Shown: positions 25,534 through 33,470 of the stretch, piece by piece
How the letters are laid out: every line of letters starts with the position of its first letter
How positions within the stretch are numbered: the first letter of the stretch is position 1
Assembly (NCBI GenBank): GCA_014376445.1
Contig: JACMRM010000096.1
Coordinates: 1-34,831, forward strand
Direction: 5' to 3'
From: Bacteriovorax sp.
GTDB lineage: Bacteria; Bdellovibrionota; Bacteriovoracia; Bacteriovoracales; Bacteriovoracaceae
DNA: 34,831 nucleotides
Made by a program: the position numbers and the translations under genes
The notes under the pieces: generated by a model
Databases searched by the model: none
What the model was told of the DNA's origin: nothing
What the model saw: only the letters and a program-made list of their open reading frames with translations

Positions 25534-26990
25534 TATAAACCCTTAGCGTAAATTGCGCCTTCCAGACCTTTGCTCGGAATCACTTCTTCATTTTTCATAT
25601 AAAACTGGCCGGAGGCAACAGTTAGCCCTAATAAGATATAAGGATATAGCATATAAGTATGTGATAAAAATGTTATGGCAGTTCCATAGGACAGCATCGC
25701 AAGCAAAAATTCAGGATGGGCAAAACGCATGGCCCACGCAGACCTCAATGAGAAAATCCAGATGCCGGCATAAAAACAAAATCCAACAATACCAGTTTCA
25801 GCTAAAGCTAAAAGCCATGTAGAGTGAGCAGTCTTGTGCTGGCCTTCTGATCCAACGTGCCCGTCTGTATACATCATAAGATTTAACGGGAATCCATCAT
25901 AGCCGACACCAAACAGCGGATGCCTTACACCCATATTAATTGCAGCTCCCCAGTAAATTTTTCTGTTGTTAGTTGAACCTTCAATATCACCTGCATCTCT
26001 TTTGATCAGAGACATTGCAAAAAAGCTTATACATAAACCAACAACAACAATTGCAGTCGCCACTTTTTTATTCGTCGCCTGAAGCCAGAACCAGGCTACA
26101 GCAAGCATTCCTACTCCAAGGATCGCTCCGCGAGATCTTGACTGCCAGATGAGGAAAAAATAAAATCCGAAGATCACTGCACCGACAGTAAACTGAATTA
26201 TTTTTGAGCTAATTCCTTTTAAAAAAGCGAGCGTGAACGGAATAACAAGAATCATGATTGCTGCAATATCATTTGAGTTTTCAAGGATACCAATTCCCGT
26301 CATCCGGTCACCGTCAGATACGATTCCAAGGATAATGGTATTATAAAAAGACATTAGTGCTTTCTCAGTGATGCCTAAAACAAGTGCCGATTGTATCGGA
26401 AGAATAAATTCTTTTTTATCGACAACGTTAACGATCAAGAAATAAACGATGATACCTTTAATAAAAATTTCATTGTAGTTAATCAAAGCACCTACCAGTT
26501 GCCCTGACGGGATGATCGAAAAGAAAGTCCATATTGCAAAAAACAAAACCATCGCCGAAGCCATGTTCCACTGGAAATAAAATCTTCTTCTGATAATTTT
26601 GTGCCCGATAAAACTCAGGAAACAAAGAATAAAAATATCTCTCGGCATACCGGCCATCATCTGGTCTTTCATGATTTCCCACGGACGTGAGATTAGAAGA
26701 AAAATAAAAAATGATACGGCATATTTTGGATCGTAAATAGAAAGGGTAATGAGAAGTGCAAATACAAGGGGAAGAACGACTCCACCTCCACCCCACTCAT
26801 AGAGCAGTAGCCCGTAAAGGCCAATGAAGATTCCGATTAGCAAAGGAGCAATAATTTTCAAGGAAACTTTATTTAAGTGGTCAAAGGTTTTTGCGGCCTG
26901 GTCCCTCCATGCAAAATACATGAAGAAAAGACAAAGAGTCGATATGATAAACTGATGAAGCGTAAATAAGAAGTCATCGCCTGCTATCAT
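25533..26990 (-). CDS. Wzy/O-antigen-ligase-family membrane protein (polysaccharide polymerase)
   Basis: A 485-residue polytopic inner-membrane protein with about 11-12 hydrophobic segments. A large periplasmic loop follows the WQSRSRGAILGVG segment and contains HPLFGVGYDGFP and KTAHSTWLLALAETGIVG. This layout matches the Wzy_C/O-antigen ligase family, where the loop histidine and arginines act on the undecaprenyl-linked glycan. Lying between the Wzz-like and GT2 genes, it is most probably the Wzy polymerase that extends the flipped repeat units; a ligase role cannot be excluded. It starts 11 bases after the Wzz-like stop, with AAGG in the gap. Confidence 0.85.
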   Translation of the reverse strand: MIAGDDFLFTLHQFIISTLCLFFMYFAWRDQAAKTFDHLNKVSLKIIAPLLIGIFIGLYGLLLYEWGGGGVVLPLVFALLITLSIYDPKYAVSFFIFLLISRPWEIMKDQMMAGMPRDIFILCFLSFIGHKIIRRRFYFQWNMASAMVLFFAIWTFFSIIPSGQLVGALINYNEIFIKGIIVYFLIVNVVDKKEFILPIQSALVLGITEKALMSFYNTIILGIVSDGDRMTGIGILENSNDIAAIMILVIPFTLAFLKGISSKIIQFTVGAVIFGFYFFLIWQSRSRGAILGVGMLAVAWFWLQATNKKVATAIVVVGLCISFFAMSLIKRDAGDIEGSTNNRKIYWGAAINMGVRHPLFGVGYDGFPLNLMMYTDGHVGSEGQHKTAHSTWLLALAETGIVGFCFYAGIWIFSLRSAWAMRFAHPEFLLAMLSYGTAITFLSHTYMLYPYILLGLTVASGQFYMKNEEVIPSKGLEGAIYAKGL

Positions 26991-27001
26991 AAAACCTTAG
27001 T

Positions 27002-28237
27002 TTATGTATTTTCGATTTTCTGTAATGCAATTCTGGCAGAAGGCGACTTATCTTCAAGCATCTTCTTTTCTTCCCAAACAATCTCTTTATTCGTCATTAA
27101 ACCAGCTTCTTCGATGTGAGGCATAGACCCGAAGTATTCACCTTTTAAATCTTTTGCCATCATTCTTGCTCTTTCCACTGGAGTGTATTGCATGATTTCT
27201 TGGTAGAAAACATAACCGAAACAGAAAATCAGGCCAAGCATGAATCCCAGAGAAGCAAAAAGTCTTTTCTTGGGAAATAATGGTGAGTTTGGAATTTGTG
27301 GAGCTTCGATAACTCCGATGTATCCCGGTAAACTTTTTCTTTCAATATCAAGAGCAACGTTAATATCGTTGAACTTTGTATAAAGTTTAGCAGTGATTGT
27401 TTGAGAAATTTCACGATCCCCAGTCATGAGAAGTGGGGCATCTGTATACTCTTTATCTTCTTTATCAGCAATATCTTTTGCTGTTGATGGAGAACCTACA
27501 ACATCTTTTAGCCAGTTTTCGATTGTCGCCTTTCTTTGCTCAAGCTTTACGATACGGGGGTGATGAACATTGAACTGCATTCGGAGTGCTGCAAGATCGG
27601 AATTAATTTTAAAAATTTCAGATCTTAAGACATCTGGATTTTTTGATGCCAGGGCGTTAGCTGAAATTGAGTCATCTGTAATTTGTTTTGTTACGTTAGC
27701 TGATTCTAGTTTTTTCTGAATTGTCTTTTTGGCATTTTCAATTGTCTCAATTCTTGTATTGATAAAAGTTGCTCTGACAGCATCAAGGACTTTTTTTGTC
27801 ACTTCGAAAGTTACAATTGGATCACCGTGAGAAAAAGACACTCTGTAAGACTGACCGCCTGTAGAGAAAAGCTCGAACCTGTCTCTCAATTGCTCACGAG
27901 CTTTTGAAAGCTGTTCTGGAGACATACTTTTCCCGTAAATATTGAACTCAGCTCCGATCTGATCAATGAGTTCATCATTAAGAGTTTCTTTGACCATTGA
28001 ATCAGTTGTCTGAGTCATCTCAGCTATGGAGTTCATCCCTGGGATTACATCCTGTATAAGAGCGTTCTTAAAATATTTTGAATAAATATTGAGCTCAAAT
28101 TCTGATCTGTATGTTTTTGGCAGAATGAAACTCAATTGCACCAAACATAAAATCGAAATCACCATAATAATGGCCATCGGTTTTTTGTAAAAAACCAAAA
28201 GGCTTAAAAAATCTCTGATATAAATTTTTTCTTTCAT
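27002..28237 (-). CDS. Wzz/GNVR-type polysaccharide co-polymerase
   Basis: A chain-length regulator of about 411 residues in the inner membrane. The first transmembrane helix lies near the N-terminus (PMAIIMVISILCLVQ). A long, mostly helical periplasmic region with coiled-coil character follows, then a proline-rich segment (EAPQIPNSPLFPKKR) and a second helix (SLGFMLGLIFCFGY), the arrangement diagnostic of the family. A cytoplasmic tail of about 65 residues follows. The CpsD-like ATPase is encoded separately just upstream, as in split Gram-positive-style systems rather than fused Wzc. I chose the ATG at 28237, four bases after the ATPase stop; an in-frame TTG at 28258 would give an overlap of 17 bases. 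Confidence 0.88.
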   Translation of the reverse strand: MKEKIYIRDFLSLLVFYKKPMAIIMVISILCLVQLSFILPKTYRSEFELNIYSKYFKNALIQDVIPGMNSIAEMTQTTDSMVKETLNDELIDQIGAEFNIYGKSMSPEQLSKAREQLRDRFELFSTGGQSYRVSFSHGDPIVTFEVTKKVLDAVRATFINTRIETIENAKKTIQKKLESANVTKQITDDSISANALASKNPDVLRSEIFKINSDLAALRMQFNVHHPRIVKLEQRKATIENWLKDVVGSPSTAKDIADKEDKEYTDAPLLMTGDREISQTITAKLYTKFNDINVALDIERKSLPGYIGVIEAPQIPNSPLFPKKRLFASLGFMLGLIFCFGYVFYQEIMQYTPVERARMMAKDLKGEYFGSMPHIEEAGLMTNKEIVWEEKKMLEDKSPSARIALQKIENT

Positions 28238-28241
28238 ATAA

Positions 28242-28826
28242 TTATTTGTTAAAAACAACTCCTAAAACTTCTTTTCTATTTTGTTCTAGTTCCAGCTGCA
28301 ATTTACTGCCAGTTCTTCCAAAAGACTTTTCTGTGCTCACGATAATATTCGAATGTGTTGTTACACGAAGAGCTGTATCATTTGGGTTGGCACTATTCAT
28401 GGTATCAACAATAACCAGATCATATTCTTTAGAAAAAGAATTGATCATCTGATTGGCATAGAGGCCATCGTAAGCAGTCTTAAGCCAGTTCATATCGATA
28501 TTTTTTAATCTGAAAATCTCAAAATTAAAAGGATGCCCATGAATAATCCCATCCTGAGTTTTTTCTTTTTCATAAGGATTTAAATATTGATTTAAAAGCG
28601 GATCACCATCCGGGTTTAAATCAATGAGAAGAATTTTAAAATTGTAGACTTCACTCAGACCGCGCGCAAGAAGCATGGCAATTGTTGTCTTGCCTTCAGA
28701 GCGGTTTTCGCTCAGAACACTCAGCGAACGAAGGCCCTTCGTTGTGTGCTTGAAATGAATACGTTGAATGAGAGAGCTGATCGGGTCTACTTCCCAAACT
28801 GAAGCCGCTCGTGGTCCATTTGTCAT
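28242..28826 (-). CDS. CpsD/BY-kinase-like P-loop ATPase without a tyrosine cluster
   Basis: A 194-residue MinD/BY-kinase-type P-loop protein. The Walker A motif SENRSEGKTT spans 39-48 (Lys46), the Walker A' position reads LLIDLNPDG (Asp69) and Walker B is LVIVD (137-141). True BY-kinases usually end in a run of tyrosines that are autophosphorylated; this one ends at FNK, with none. It is also short. It probably binds the Wzz-like protein encoded four bases downstream and controls chain length or export by ATP-dependent oligomerisation. Kinase activity is uncertain, and no Wzb-type phosphatase gene is in the window. The ATG at 28826 has AGGGTG upstream. It is the first gene of its operon. Confidence 0.8.
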   Translation of the reverse strand: MTNGPRAASVWEVDPISSLIQRIHFKHTTKGLRSLSVLSENRSEGKTTIAMLLARGLSEVYNFKILLIDLNPDGDPLLNQYLNPYEKEKTQDGIIHGHPFNFEIFRLKNIDMNWLKTAYDGLYANQMINSFSKEYDLVIVDTMNSANPNDTALRVTTHSNIIVSTEKSFGRTGSKLQLELEQNRKEVLGVVFNK

Positions 28827-28864
28827 TACGACACCCTATAAAAAATTAAACATATAATTCCGTT

Positions 28865-28873
28865 GATATATCA
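28865..28873 (-). promoter_or_regulatory. Possible extended -10 for the Wzz/Wzy operon
   Basis: On the minus strand TGATATATC gives a TG followed by a TATATC hexamer, about 40 bases upstream of the ATPase start. No convincing -35 is seen. It lies in the 95-base gap behind galE and is the best candidate there, but weak. Confidence 0.28.
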
Positions 28874-28921
28874 GAGGGTACTTAGCAATTCCAGTGACAG
28901 TGTAAAAAGTTCAAATGCATG

Positions 28922-29896
28922 CTACTTTTTTAGCTTCTTTTCCCACTCTACAGCTGACTTAACAATATAGCTGAGATCATTATATTTAGGAGCCCAGCCT
29001 AATACTTTCTTAATTTTATCCGCGCGTGAGATCAGCTCGACTGCATCTCCTGCTCTTCTCGGTCCTTCAACAACTTCCAGCTTGTTTTCAATATATTTTT
29101 CAACGGCACCGATAACTTCTCTTACCGTAAAGCCTTGCCCGTAGCCGCAGTTCAATACCTGTGAGTCGCCGTCTTTATCTAAAAAGGCCAGAGCATCAAG
29201 GTGGGCCTGGGCCAGATCGTCTACATGGATATAGTCACGGATGCATGTTCCGTCTTTTGTTTCATAATCAGTTCCGAAGATAGACATTATTGTTCTTTTT
29301 CCAGTCGCAAGTTCTGCAGCTGTTTTTAAAAGATGAGTTGCTCTCGGTGTCGACTGTCCAATTTTTCCAGTTTTGCTTGCGCCGGCCACGTTGAAATAAC
29401 GAAGGGCCACATAATGAAAATCATGAGCATTGGAAATATCTTCCAGCATCCATTCAGTCATAAGTTTTGAGCGGCCGTATGGATTGATCGGATTCGTTGG
29501 CGTCTCTTCTGAAGCAACACCGCCGGCAGGCATTCCATAAACAGCAGCTGTAGAAGAAAAAATAAATTTTTTCGTTCCATGCTTGATACAGGCCTTCACT
29601 AAGTTCAATGAATTTTCTGTATTGTTCTTATAATAAAGAACCGGATTTTCCACGCTCTCAGGAACGACAATGCTTCCTGCAAAATGCAAAACTGCATTGA
29701 TCTTGTTTTCTGTGAATAATTTTTCAAGAGCTGCAGGGTCACTTAGATCGCCAACAATCAGTTTTCCGAATAAAATGTTTTCTTTTCTACCAGTCGTCAG
29801 GTTATCAAAGATGATAATATCTTTGCCGGCCTCACCTAGAAGACTGACAACGTGAGAGCCGATATAACCAGCGCCGCCGGTAACTAAAATACTCAT
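28922..29896 (-). CDS. galE: UDP-glucose 4-epimerase
   Basis: A 324-residue short-chain dehydrogenase/reductase of the extended type. The NAD-binding TGGAGYIGSH motif sits at the N-terminus. FSSTAAVYG supplies the catalytic Ser/Thr and NPYGRSK the Tyr-x3-Lys pair. The later CIRDYIHVDDLAQAH and LNCGYGQGFTVREV blocks are typical of GalE. It interconverts UDP-glucose and UDP-galactose (possibly also the N-acetyl forms) in the cytoplasm, giving activated sugars for the neighbouring polysaccharide genes. The ATG at 29896 has AGAGG upstream and a clear promoter. It lies 95 bases from the Wzz/Wzy operon, so it may be transcribed with it or independently. Confidence 0.93.
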   Translation of the reverse strand: MSILVTGGAGYIGSHVVSLLGEAGKDIIIFDNLTTGRKENILFGKLIVGDLSDPAALEKLFTENKINAVLHFAGSIVVPESVENPVLYYKNNTENSLNLVKACIKHGTKKFIFSSTAAVYGMPAGGVASEETPTNPINPYGRSKLMTEWMLEDISNAHDFHYVALRYFNVAGASKTGKIGQSTPRATHLLKTAAELATGKRTIMSIFGTDYETKDGTCIRDYIHVDDLAQAHLDALAFLDKDGDSQVLNCGYGQGFTVREVIGAVEKYIENKLEVVEGPRRAGDAVELISRADKIKKVLGWAPKYNDLSYIVKSAVEWEKKLKK

Positions 29897-29917
29897 GAGA
29901 ACCTCTATCTATTCAAA

Positions 29918-29946
29918 GTTATAAAGTAAATTTTATCATTAATCAA
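29918..29946 (-). promoter_or_regulatory. Sigma-70-type promoter for galE
   Basis: On the minus strand TTGATT (29941-29946) and TATAAC (29918-29923) are separated by exactly 17 bases and lie just upstream of the galE ribosome-binding site. The -35 element touches the foot of the hairpin at 29945-29965. Confidence 0.55.
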
Positions 29947-29965
29947 AAAAGCACGAAGCTTTTTT
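29945..29965. terminator. Terminator between the unknown exported-protein gene and galE
   Basis: An 8-bp stem (AAAAAAGC / GCTTTTTT) with a five-base loop. On the minus strand it is followed by TTTTTT within and after the stem, so it can end transcription of the gene that stops at 30014. It reads similarly in both directions. The stem is AT-rich, so strength is uncertain. Confidence 0.5.
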
Positions 29966-30013
29966 ACACTACCGGGAAAGAATTATATTAAACAAACACT
30001 ATGGGAAGTAAAA

Positions 30014-31336
30014 TTATTGGTTAATTGCTTTTTCACGATAGCCATACAAGGCCTGGTTCACAATGAAGCTTGAACTCACGTTGAAGAGTACGGCCTTGGC
30101 AAATGACTGCTTCGGATTATCTTGCCCCATGCATAGCATGCGATAGGTAATAAAATTCTGGGCAATACTTTTTGGAATTTGTACCGCATAAAAAACTGTA
30201 TTAAAAACATAGCGATCTAGTCCTCCATCTCCTGTGTCAACCCACTGGCCTTTGCTTTCATTGTAAATCTGGGCCATTGCTGCCGCGACCAGTACCTCTT
30301 GGACATCTTCACGCTCCAAATCTGCGTGGGTAAGATTGTTCCAGTCAACATTGTTTGCATCGATTGAATTGCCTTTTAAGCCAAGATTGATGTGTTCTGG
30401 AATTTTTTTAAGTGTACTGATAATTTCATTTTTATATTTTCGATAAAGCCCGCGCTCCTCATAGGATTTCAAAAGATGCGCAATCTGTTCTTTAAATTTT
30501 GGATCCTTTTTTAATTCATCAATACGCTTCTGAGCTTTTTCCTGTTCGTTGTTAAAAATCGGATCGTAAATAACTACATCAGTAATGCCTATCACTCTTC
30601 CGAAAAAATAACTTTTTAGTGATTTAACCACTTGCGAGTCAGTGACTTTCGTCTGAATTCTCCCACTAACATAAGAGAACATTAAGGTCACACCGATATC
30701 ATAGCCAAGTTTTCCAAACCACTCCGCATTGATGTCTTTGTCCATATTGTAATAAGTGTAGCTCGCGCCCAGCGTCCCTAAACCGAGGGCCAGATTAAAA
30801 CGTTTAAAGTCTCTGGTCGCATTTTTATTCACATCGTTGGAGCGAAAGGCGCGGCAGCCATAATAGAGCTCTTCGTGACGATGCTGCTCTGCTTTTGTTG
30901 CAAGTTTTTTTGATTTTATTTGATTTTGGATTTTATTTTCATGAACGATGAATCTTTTAATATGCTTTGAATTGATTTCATGATCGTCAAGCTGTGCGAG
31001 ATCCATCAAGGCAATCTTTTGGTCTTTGTCGCTTAAGCTTAAAACATAAGTGAGATAATTTCTGACACGGATGATATCTGCGCTTTCCAACTGCATGTTA
31101 AGACTTTCAATTATTATTTTTATATTAGCGTCTGAAAATCCCAGTGCTTTTGCATCAGAGATAAATTGCTTTTTTTGAGACGTAGTCCATAAATTTTTCA
31201 GAAGCTGAACGTTTTCTAATTTATCGGTCTTTGCAATAAAGTCCAGCATGATAGAACGGCAGTTCCCTGCGTTCGCTGCATTGGCGGACCTCGATAATGC
31301 GCCTAAAATGAGAGTGAAAACGATGTATTTGTACAT
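30014..31336 (-). CDS. Exported protein of unknown function
   Basis: I do not recognise this 440-residue protein. It begins with a typical Sec signal peptide (cleavage probably after SANA, near residue 20), so the mature part should be in the periplasm or outer membrane. The N-terminal half is rich in charged helices. A middle segment of about 60 residues is hydrophobic and glycine/tyrosine-rich (FNLALGLGTLGASYTYY, then GVTLMFSYVSGR) and may be membrane-associated. The C-terminal part has another moderately hydrophobic region with the segment AAAMAQIYNESKGQW. No catalytic motif stands out. It is followed by a terminator and has a TACAAT -10-like element ending only six bases before its ATG. 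It seems unrelated to the polysaccharide genes. Confidence 0.75.
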   Translation of the reverse strand: MYKYIVFTLILGALSRSANAANAGNCRSIMLDFIAKTDKLENVQLLKNLWTTSQKKQFISDAKALGFSDANIKIIIESLNMQLESADIIRVRNYLTYVLSLSDKDQKIALMDLAQLDDHEINSKHIKRFIVHENKIQNQIKSKKLATKAEQHRHEELYYGCRAFRSNDVNKNATRDFKRFNLALGLGTLGASYTYYNMDKDINAEWFGKLGYDIGVTLMFSYVSGRIQTKVTDSQVVKSLKSYFFGRVIGITDVVIYDPIFNNEQEKAQKRIDELKKDPKFKEQIAHLLKSYEERGLYRKYKNEIISTLKKIPEHINLGLKGNSIDANNVDWNNLTHADLEREDVQEVLVAAAMAQIYNESKGQWVDTGDGGLDRYVFNTVFYAVQIPKSIAQNFITYRMLCMGQDNPKQSFAKAVLFNVSSSFIVNQALYGYREKAINQ

Positions 31337-31396
31337 GCCCGAATTGTATCTAAAACTTGGACATGCATGTTTAAACTATGAAAAAATAACAGGTGC

Positions 31397-31705
31397 TTAC
31401 TTGGTTTTTTCGCGCCAAACCTGATCAGTCCCCATGTATAAAGTGAAGGCCTGGTGACCGTATTTCATATATCAGACACCGTAGTCTTCCCAATTCAAGC
31501 GTTTAGCTTCCATGTGCTCCTGAACAGTTGCAATCGCGCTTTCAAGGTTTAAATTAAAAGTAAATTGTTGAGAGTTACTGGTAAAGAAATTTTCGGCATA
31601 TAATAATGAACCTGAACGCCTTCAATCGTATCGAACTTCCAGTCAGCATGAATGTAGGTTGAAAAAACTGTCAGAACAACGAGAGTGAGAATAAAAAAAT
31701 TTCAT
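31397..31705 (-). pseudogene. Decayed gene for a small exported protein
   Basis: The minus strand from ATG 31705 carries a coherent small protein of about 100 residues broken by three lesions. Removing one T from the run of seven at 31693-31699 restores a signal peptide (MKFFILTLVVLTVFS...) continuing into DWKFDTIEGVQVHYY. A second frame change near 31597-31608 leads into ENFFTSNSQQFTFNLNLESA and then EHMEAKRLNWEDYGV. An in-frame TGA at 31472-31474 follows, after which the same frame continues YMKYGHQAFTLYMGTDQ to a stop at 31397. The codon use and protein-like composition across all three pieces argue for a real former gene. The family is not recognised. Confidence 0.65.
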
Positions 31706-31802
31706 AATGATCTCACAAAATATCGTTTAAAAAGATCCGGCTCCAGCAAAACGATATAAAAATTAAATCAATTCGTCATATTAAAATCTCTTTAAATTTT
31801 CT

Positions 31803-31831
31803 TTCACATGCTTTTAATCTCTGTATATACT
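31803..31831 (+). promoter_or_regulatory. Promoter abutting the hydrolase start codon
   Basis: TTCACA (31803-31808) and TATACT (31826-31831) are separated by 17 bases. The expected transcription start, about seven bases after the -10, falls on or beside the ATG at 31838, so the mRNA would have little or no leader. No Shine-Dalgarno sequence is present. Confidence 0.5.
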
Positions 31832-31837
31832 ATGGCC

Positions 31838-32761
31838 ATGAAAACAATCCTTCTTACACTTTTTTTAACCCTTATCAATGCACCTCTTCATGCGAATGAA
31901 GACTGTAGAAAAAACAACCGTGAAGCATTCCTTAAAATTAATAATTCTTTATATGCCGAATACTCTCAGCTAGATTCGAAACAGAGTGTGACTGAAGATA
32001 AAAAAGCAGTGTGGATTGAAGGTGATCCTAAAGTAAATAAGGCCTTATTTGTTGCCCACGGTTTTATGGGAAGCCCGGGCGAAATGATGTTTTTAGCTCA
32101 ACCATTCATTAAAAAAGGATGGACGGTTGTGGGCTTCCTAATTCCAGGCCATGGCTCTACTTATAAAATTGCCAATGAATTTAAAAATATGCGTTGGATT
32201 AAAGAAATGAAAACTCAGTTAAACTTAGTGACTGATTGTTTTAATGAAGTACGTGCCGTGGGATTTTCAACTGGTGGGCTACTCCTGCACTATTACGCTT
32301 TAACACAGCCGATTCCTGCAAGTTTAAAAAGCCTGCATTTAGTTTCACCATTTTTCATTCAAAGATTCGGCGGATTTTTTGACCGAATCCTGGGATTTTT
32401 CGTCAATGGCATCGGAGTAGATAAGGCTTATTTTTTTAGCCACTTTAGAGATTTAAAGGTCATGACAATAGACCGCAAATACTACCACCAAAATATTCCT
32501 GTTGATTCAGGTCTGCAGGTGAAAGAGCTCGGTCAAAAAGTTTACAATATGAAAGCTCAACCTCAGATAAAAATCCCTGTACAACTTTTTCTTTCTGAAG
32601 GTGACATGATTGTTGATACGAATTCAACTAAAGAAGTGATCAACCGCGATTATGAAAATGTAAAACTGTTCTGGTATAAAGGTGAAGAACCTCATCATTT
32701 GATGGCACCTTCTGTAAGCCGTGTATCAGAAGACGTACAGAAGCTGATTTTTAATTTTTAA
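31838..32761 (+). CDS. Secreted alpha/beta hydrolase (esterase/lipase-like)
   Basis: A 307-residue hydrolase with a signal peptide cleaved after LHA (about residue 19). The fold is recognised from FVAHGFMGSPGEM (oxyanion-loop His-Gly), the nucleophile elbow GFSTGG (Ser144), the acid in SEGDMIVD (Asp256 likely) and the histidine in EEPHHLM (His286 or His287). This resembles monoglyceride-lipase and carboxylesterase-type enzymes that cleave carboxylic esters, acting here in the periplasm or outside the cell; the substrate is unknown. I chose the ATG at 31838 because it starts the signal peptide and coincides with the predicted transcription start; earlier in-frame starts at 31808 and 31832 lie inside or next to the promoter. 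A terminator-like hairpin follows the stop. Confidence 0.85.
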   Translation: MKTILLTLFLTLINAPLHANEDCRKNNREAFLKINNSLYAEYSQLDSKQSVTEDKKAVWIEGDPKVNKALFVAHGFMGSPGEMMFLAQPFIKKGWTVVGFLIPGHGSTYKIANEFKNMRWIKEMKTQLNLVTDCFNEVRAVGFSTGGLLLHYYALTQPIPASLKSLHLVSPFFIQRFGGFFDRILGFFVNGIGVDKAYFFSHFRDLKVMTIDRKYYHQNIPVDSGLQVKELGQKVYNMKAQPQIKIPVQLFLSEGDMIVDTNSTKEVINRDYENVKLFWYKGEEPHHLMAPSVSRVSEDVQKLIFNF

Positions 32762-32772
32762 TAATTATTTTT

Positions 32773-32807
32773 AAGACAGCTCCTTGAAGCATTGTCTTTG
32801 GTTTTTT
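32773..32807 (+). terminator. Terminator behind the hydrolase gene
   Basis: A perfect 6-bp stem, AAGACA (32773-32778) with TGTCTT (32793-32798), possibly extended by inner GC pairs, is followed by TGG and six T (32802-32807). It begins 11 bases after the hydrolase stop. Confidence 0.45.
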
Positions 32808-32854
32808 CCAGGCAGTGAAAAAAATTCACACTTTTTAATCTACCAGCAGGATTC

Positions 32855-32865
32855 TGATATATATT
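32855..32865 (+). promoter_or_regulatory. Possible extended -10 for the small exported protein
   Basis: TGATATATATT lies about 25 bases before the ATG at 32891 and gives a TG-N-TATATA/TATATT arrangement. No matching -35 is seen. It sits between the hydrolase terminator and the GGAGGA ribosome-binding site. Confidence 0.35.
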
Positions 32866-32890
32866 AGCACAACATATTTTGGAGGACTTC

Positions 32891-33295
32891 ATGAAATCAT
32901 TATTATTGACCGCTCTAGTTTTAACAATCTCTTCAGGCGTTCAAGCAAGATCAATTCTTGTTTTCAAGTCTGTAAATAAATGTCAGTCAATTAAAAAACA
33001 AGACGCTATTCTTGTCGACGTTCAGGAAGCTCAGGATGGTCAAGCACAACTTGTTATATCTAATCCGCTTTCATCTGATGCTCCAGTAAAAATCCAGACC
33101 AAAAAAATCCTTCCTCCACCAATGAATGCCGGTGGATCTATCAGATACGCAGGCAAAAATGAAATCACAAAAGAAAACGTAACTCTTGCCCTTGGAATCC
33201 GTCCAATTCAAGTTGGAACATTAAAAGGAAGAGGCGCTACTCTTTCACTCGAAAAGAAAGATGAAATTCAAATGATCTGTACTGCAGCGAAATAA
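32891..33295 (+). CDS. Small exported protein of unknown function
   Basis: I do not recognise this 134-residue protein. It has a clear signal peptide (MKSLLLTALVLTISSGVQA, cleavage after QA). The mature domain is short and beta-rich, with two cysteines (one in VNKCQS near the start, one in MICTAAK at the end) that could form a disulfide. The ATG at 32891 is preceded by a perfect GGAGGA with four bases between, so expression is probably high; an upstream in-frame TTG at 32879 can be discounted. It appears to be a single-gene unit: a TGATATATATT extended -10-like sequence lies upstream and a 12-bp hairpin follows. Confidence 0.8.
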   Translation: MKSLLLTALVLTISSGVQARSILVFKSVNKCQSIKKQDAILVDVQEAQDGQAQLVISNPLSSDAPVKIQTKKILPPPMNAGGSIRYAGKNEITKENVTLALGIRPIQVGTLKGRGATLSLEKKDEIQMICTAAK

Positions 33296-33304
33296 TCTTC
33301 CGAT

Positions 33305-33336
33305 ATTGGGCAGCCTAATTCTTCAGGCTGCCCAAT
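33305..33336. terminator. Strong 12-bp hairpin behind the small exported protein
   Basis: ATTGGGCAGCCT (33305-33316) and AGGCTGCCCAAT (33325-33336) form a perfect 12-bp stem with an eight-base loop, nine bases after the stop at 33295. There is no T-run on either side, so it may be an mRNA-stabilising 3' structure or a terminator that needs another factor. Confidence 0.55.
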
Positions 33337-33470
33337 CTAACCATTGTCTTAGATGCTCAATCAATTTCCCGCCTAATTTAAACAAATATAATGATCAATA
33401 AATCGACTTTGCTCTCTATTACTGAGACTAATAACAAGGATAGTTATAGTACAAAAACATAAGAGGTTTT

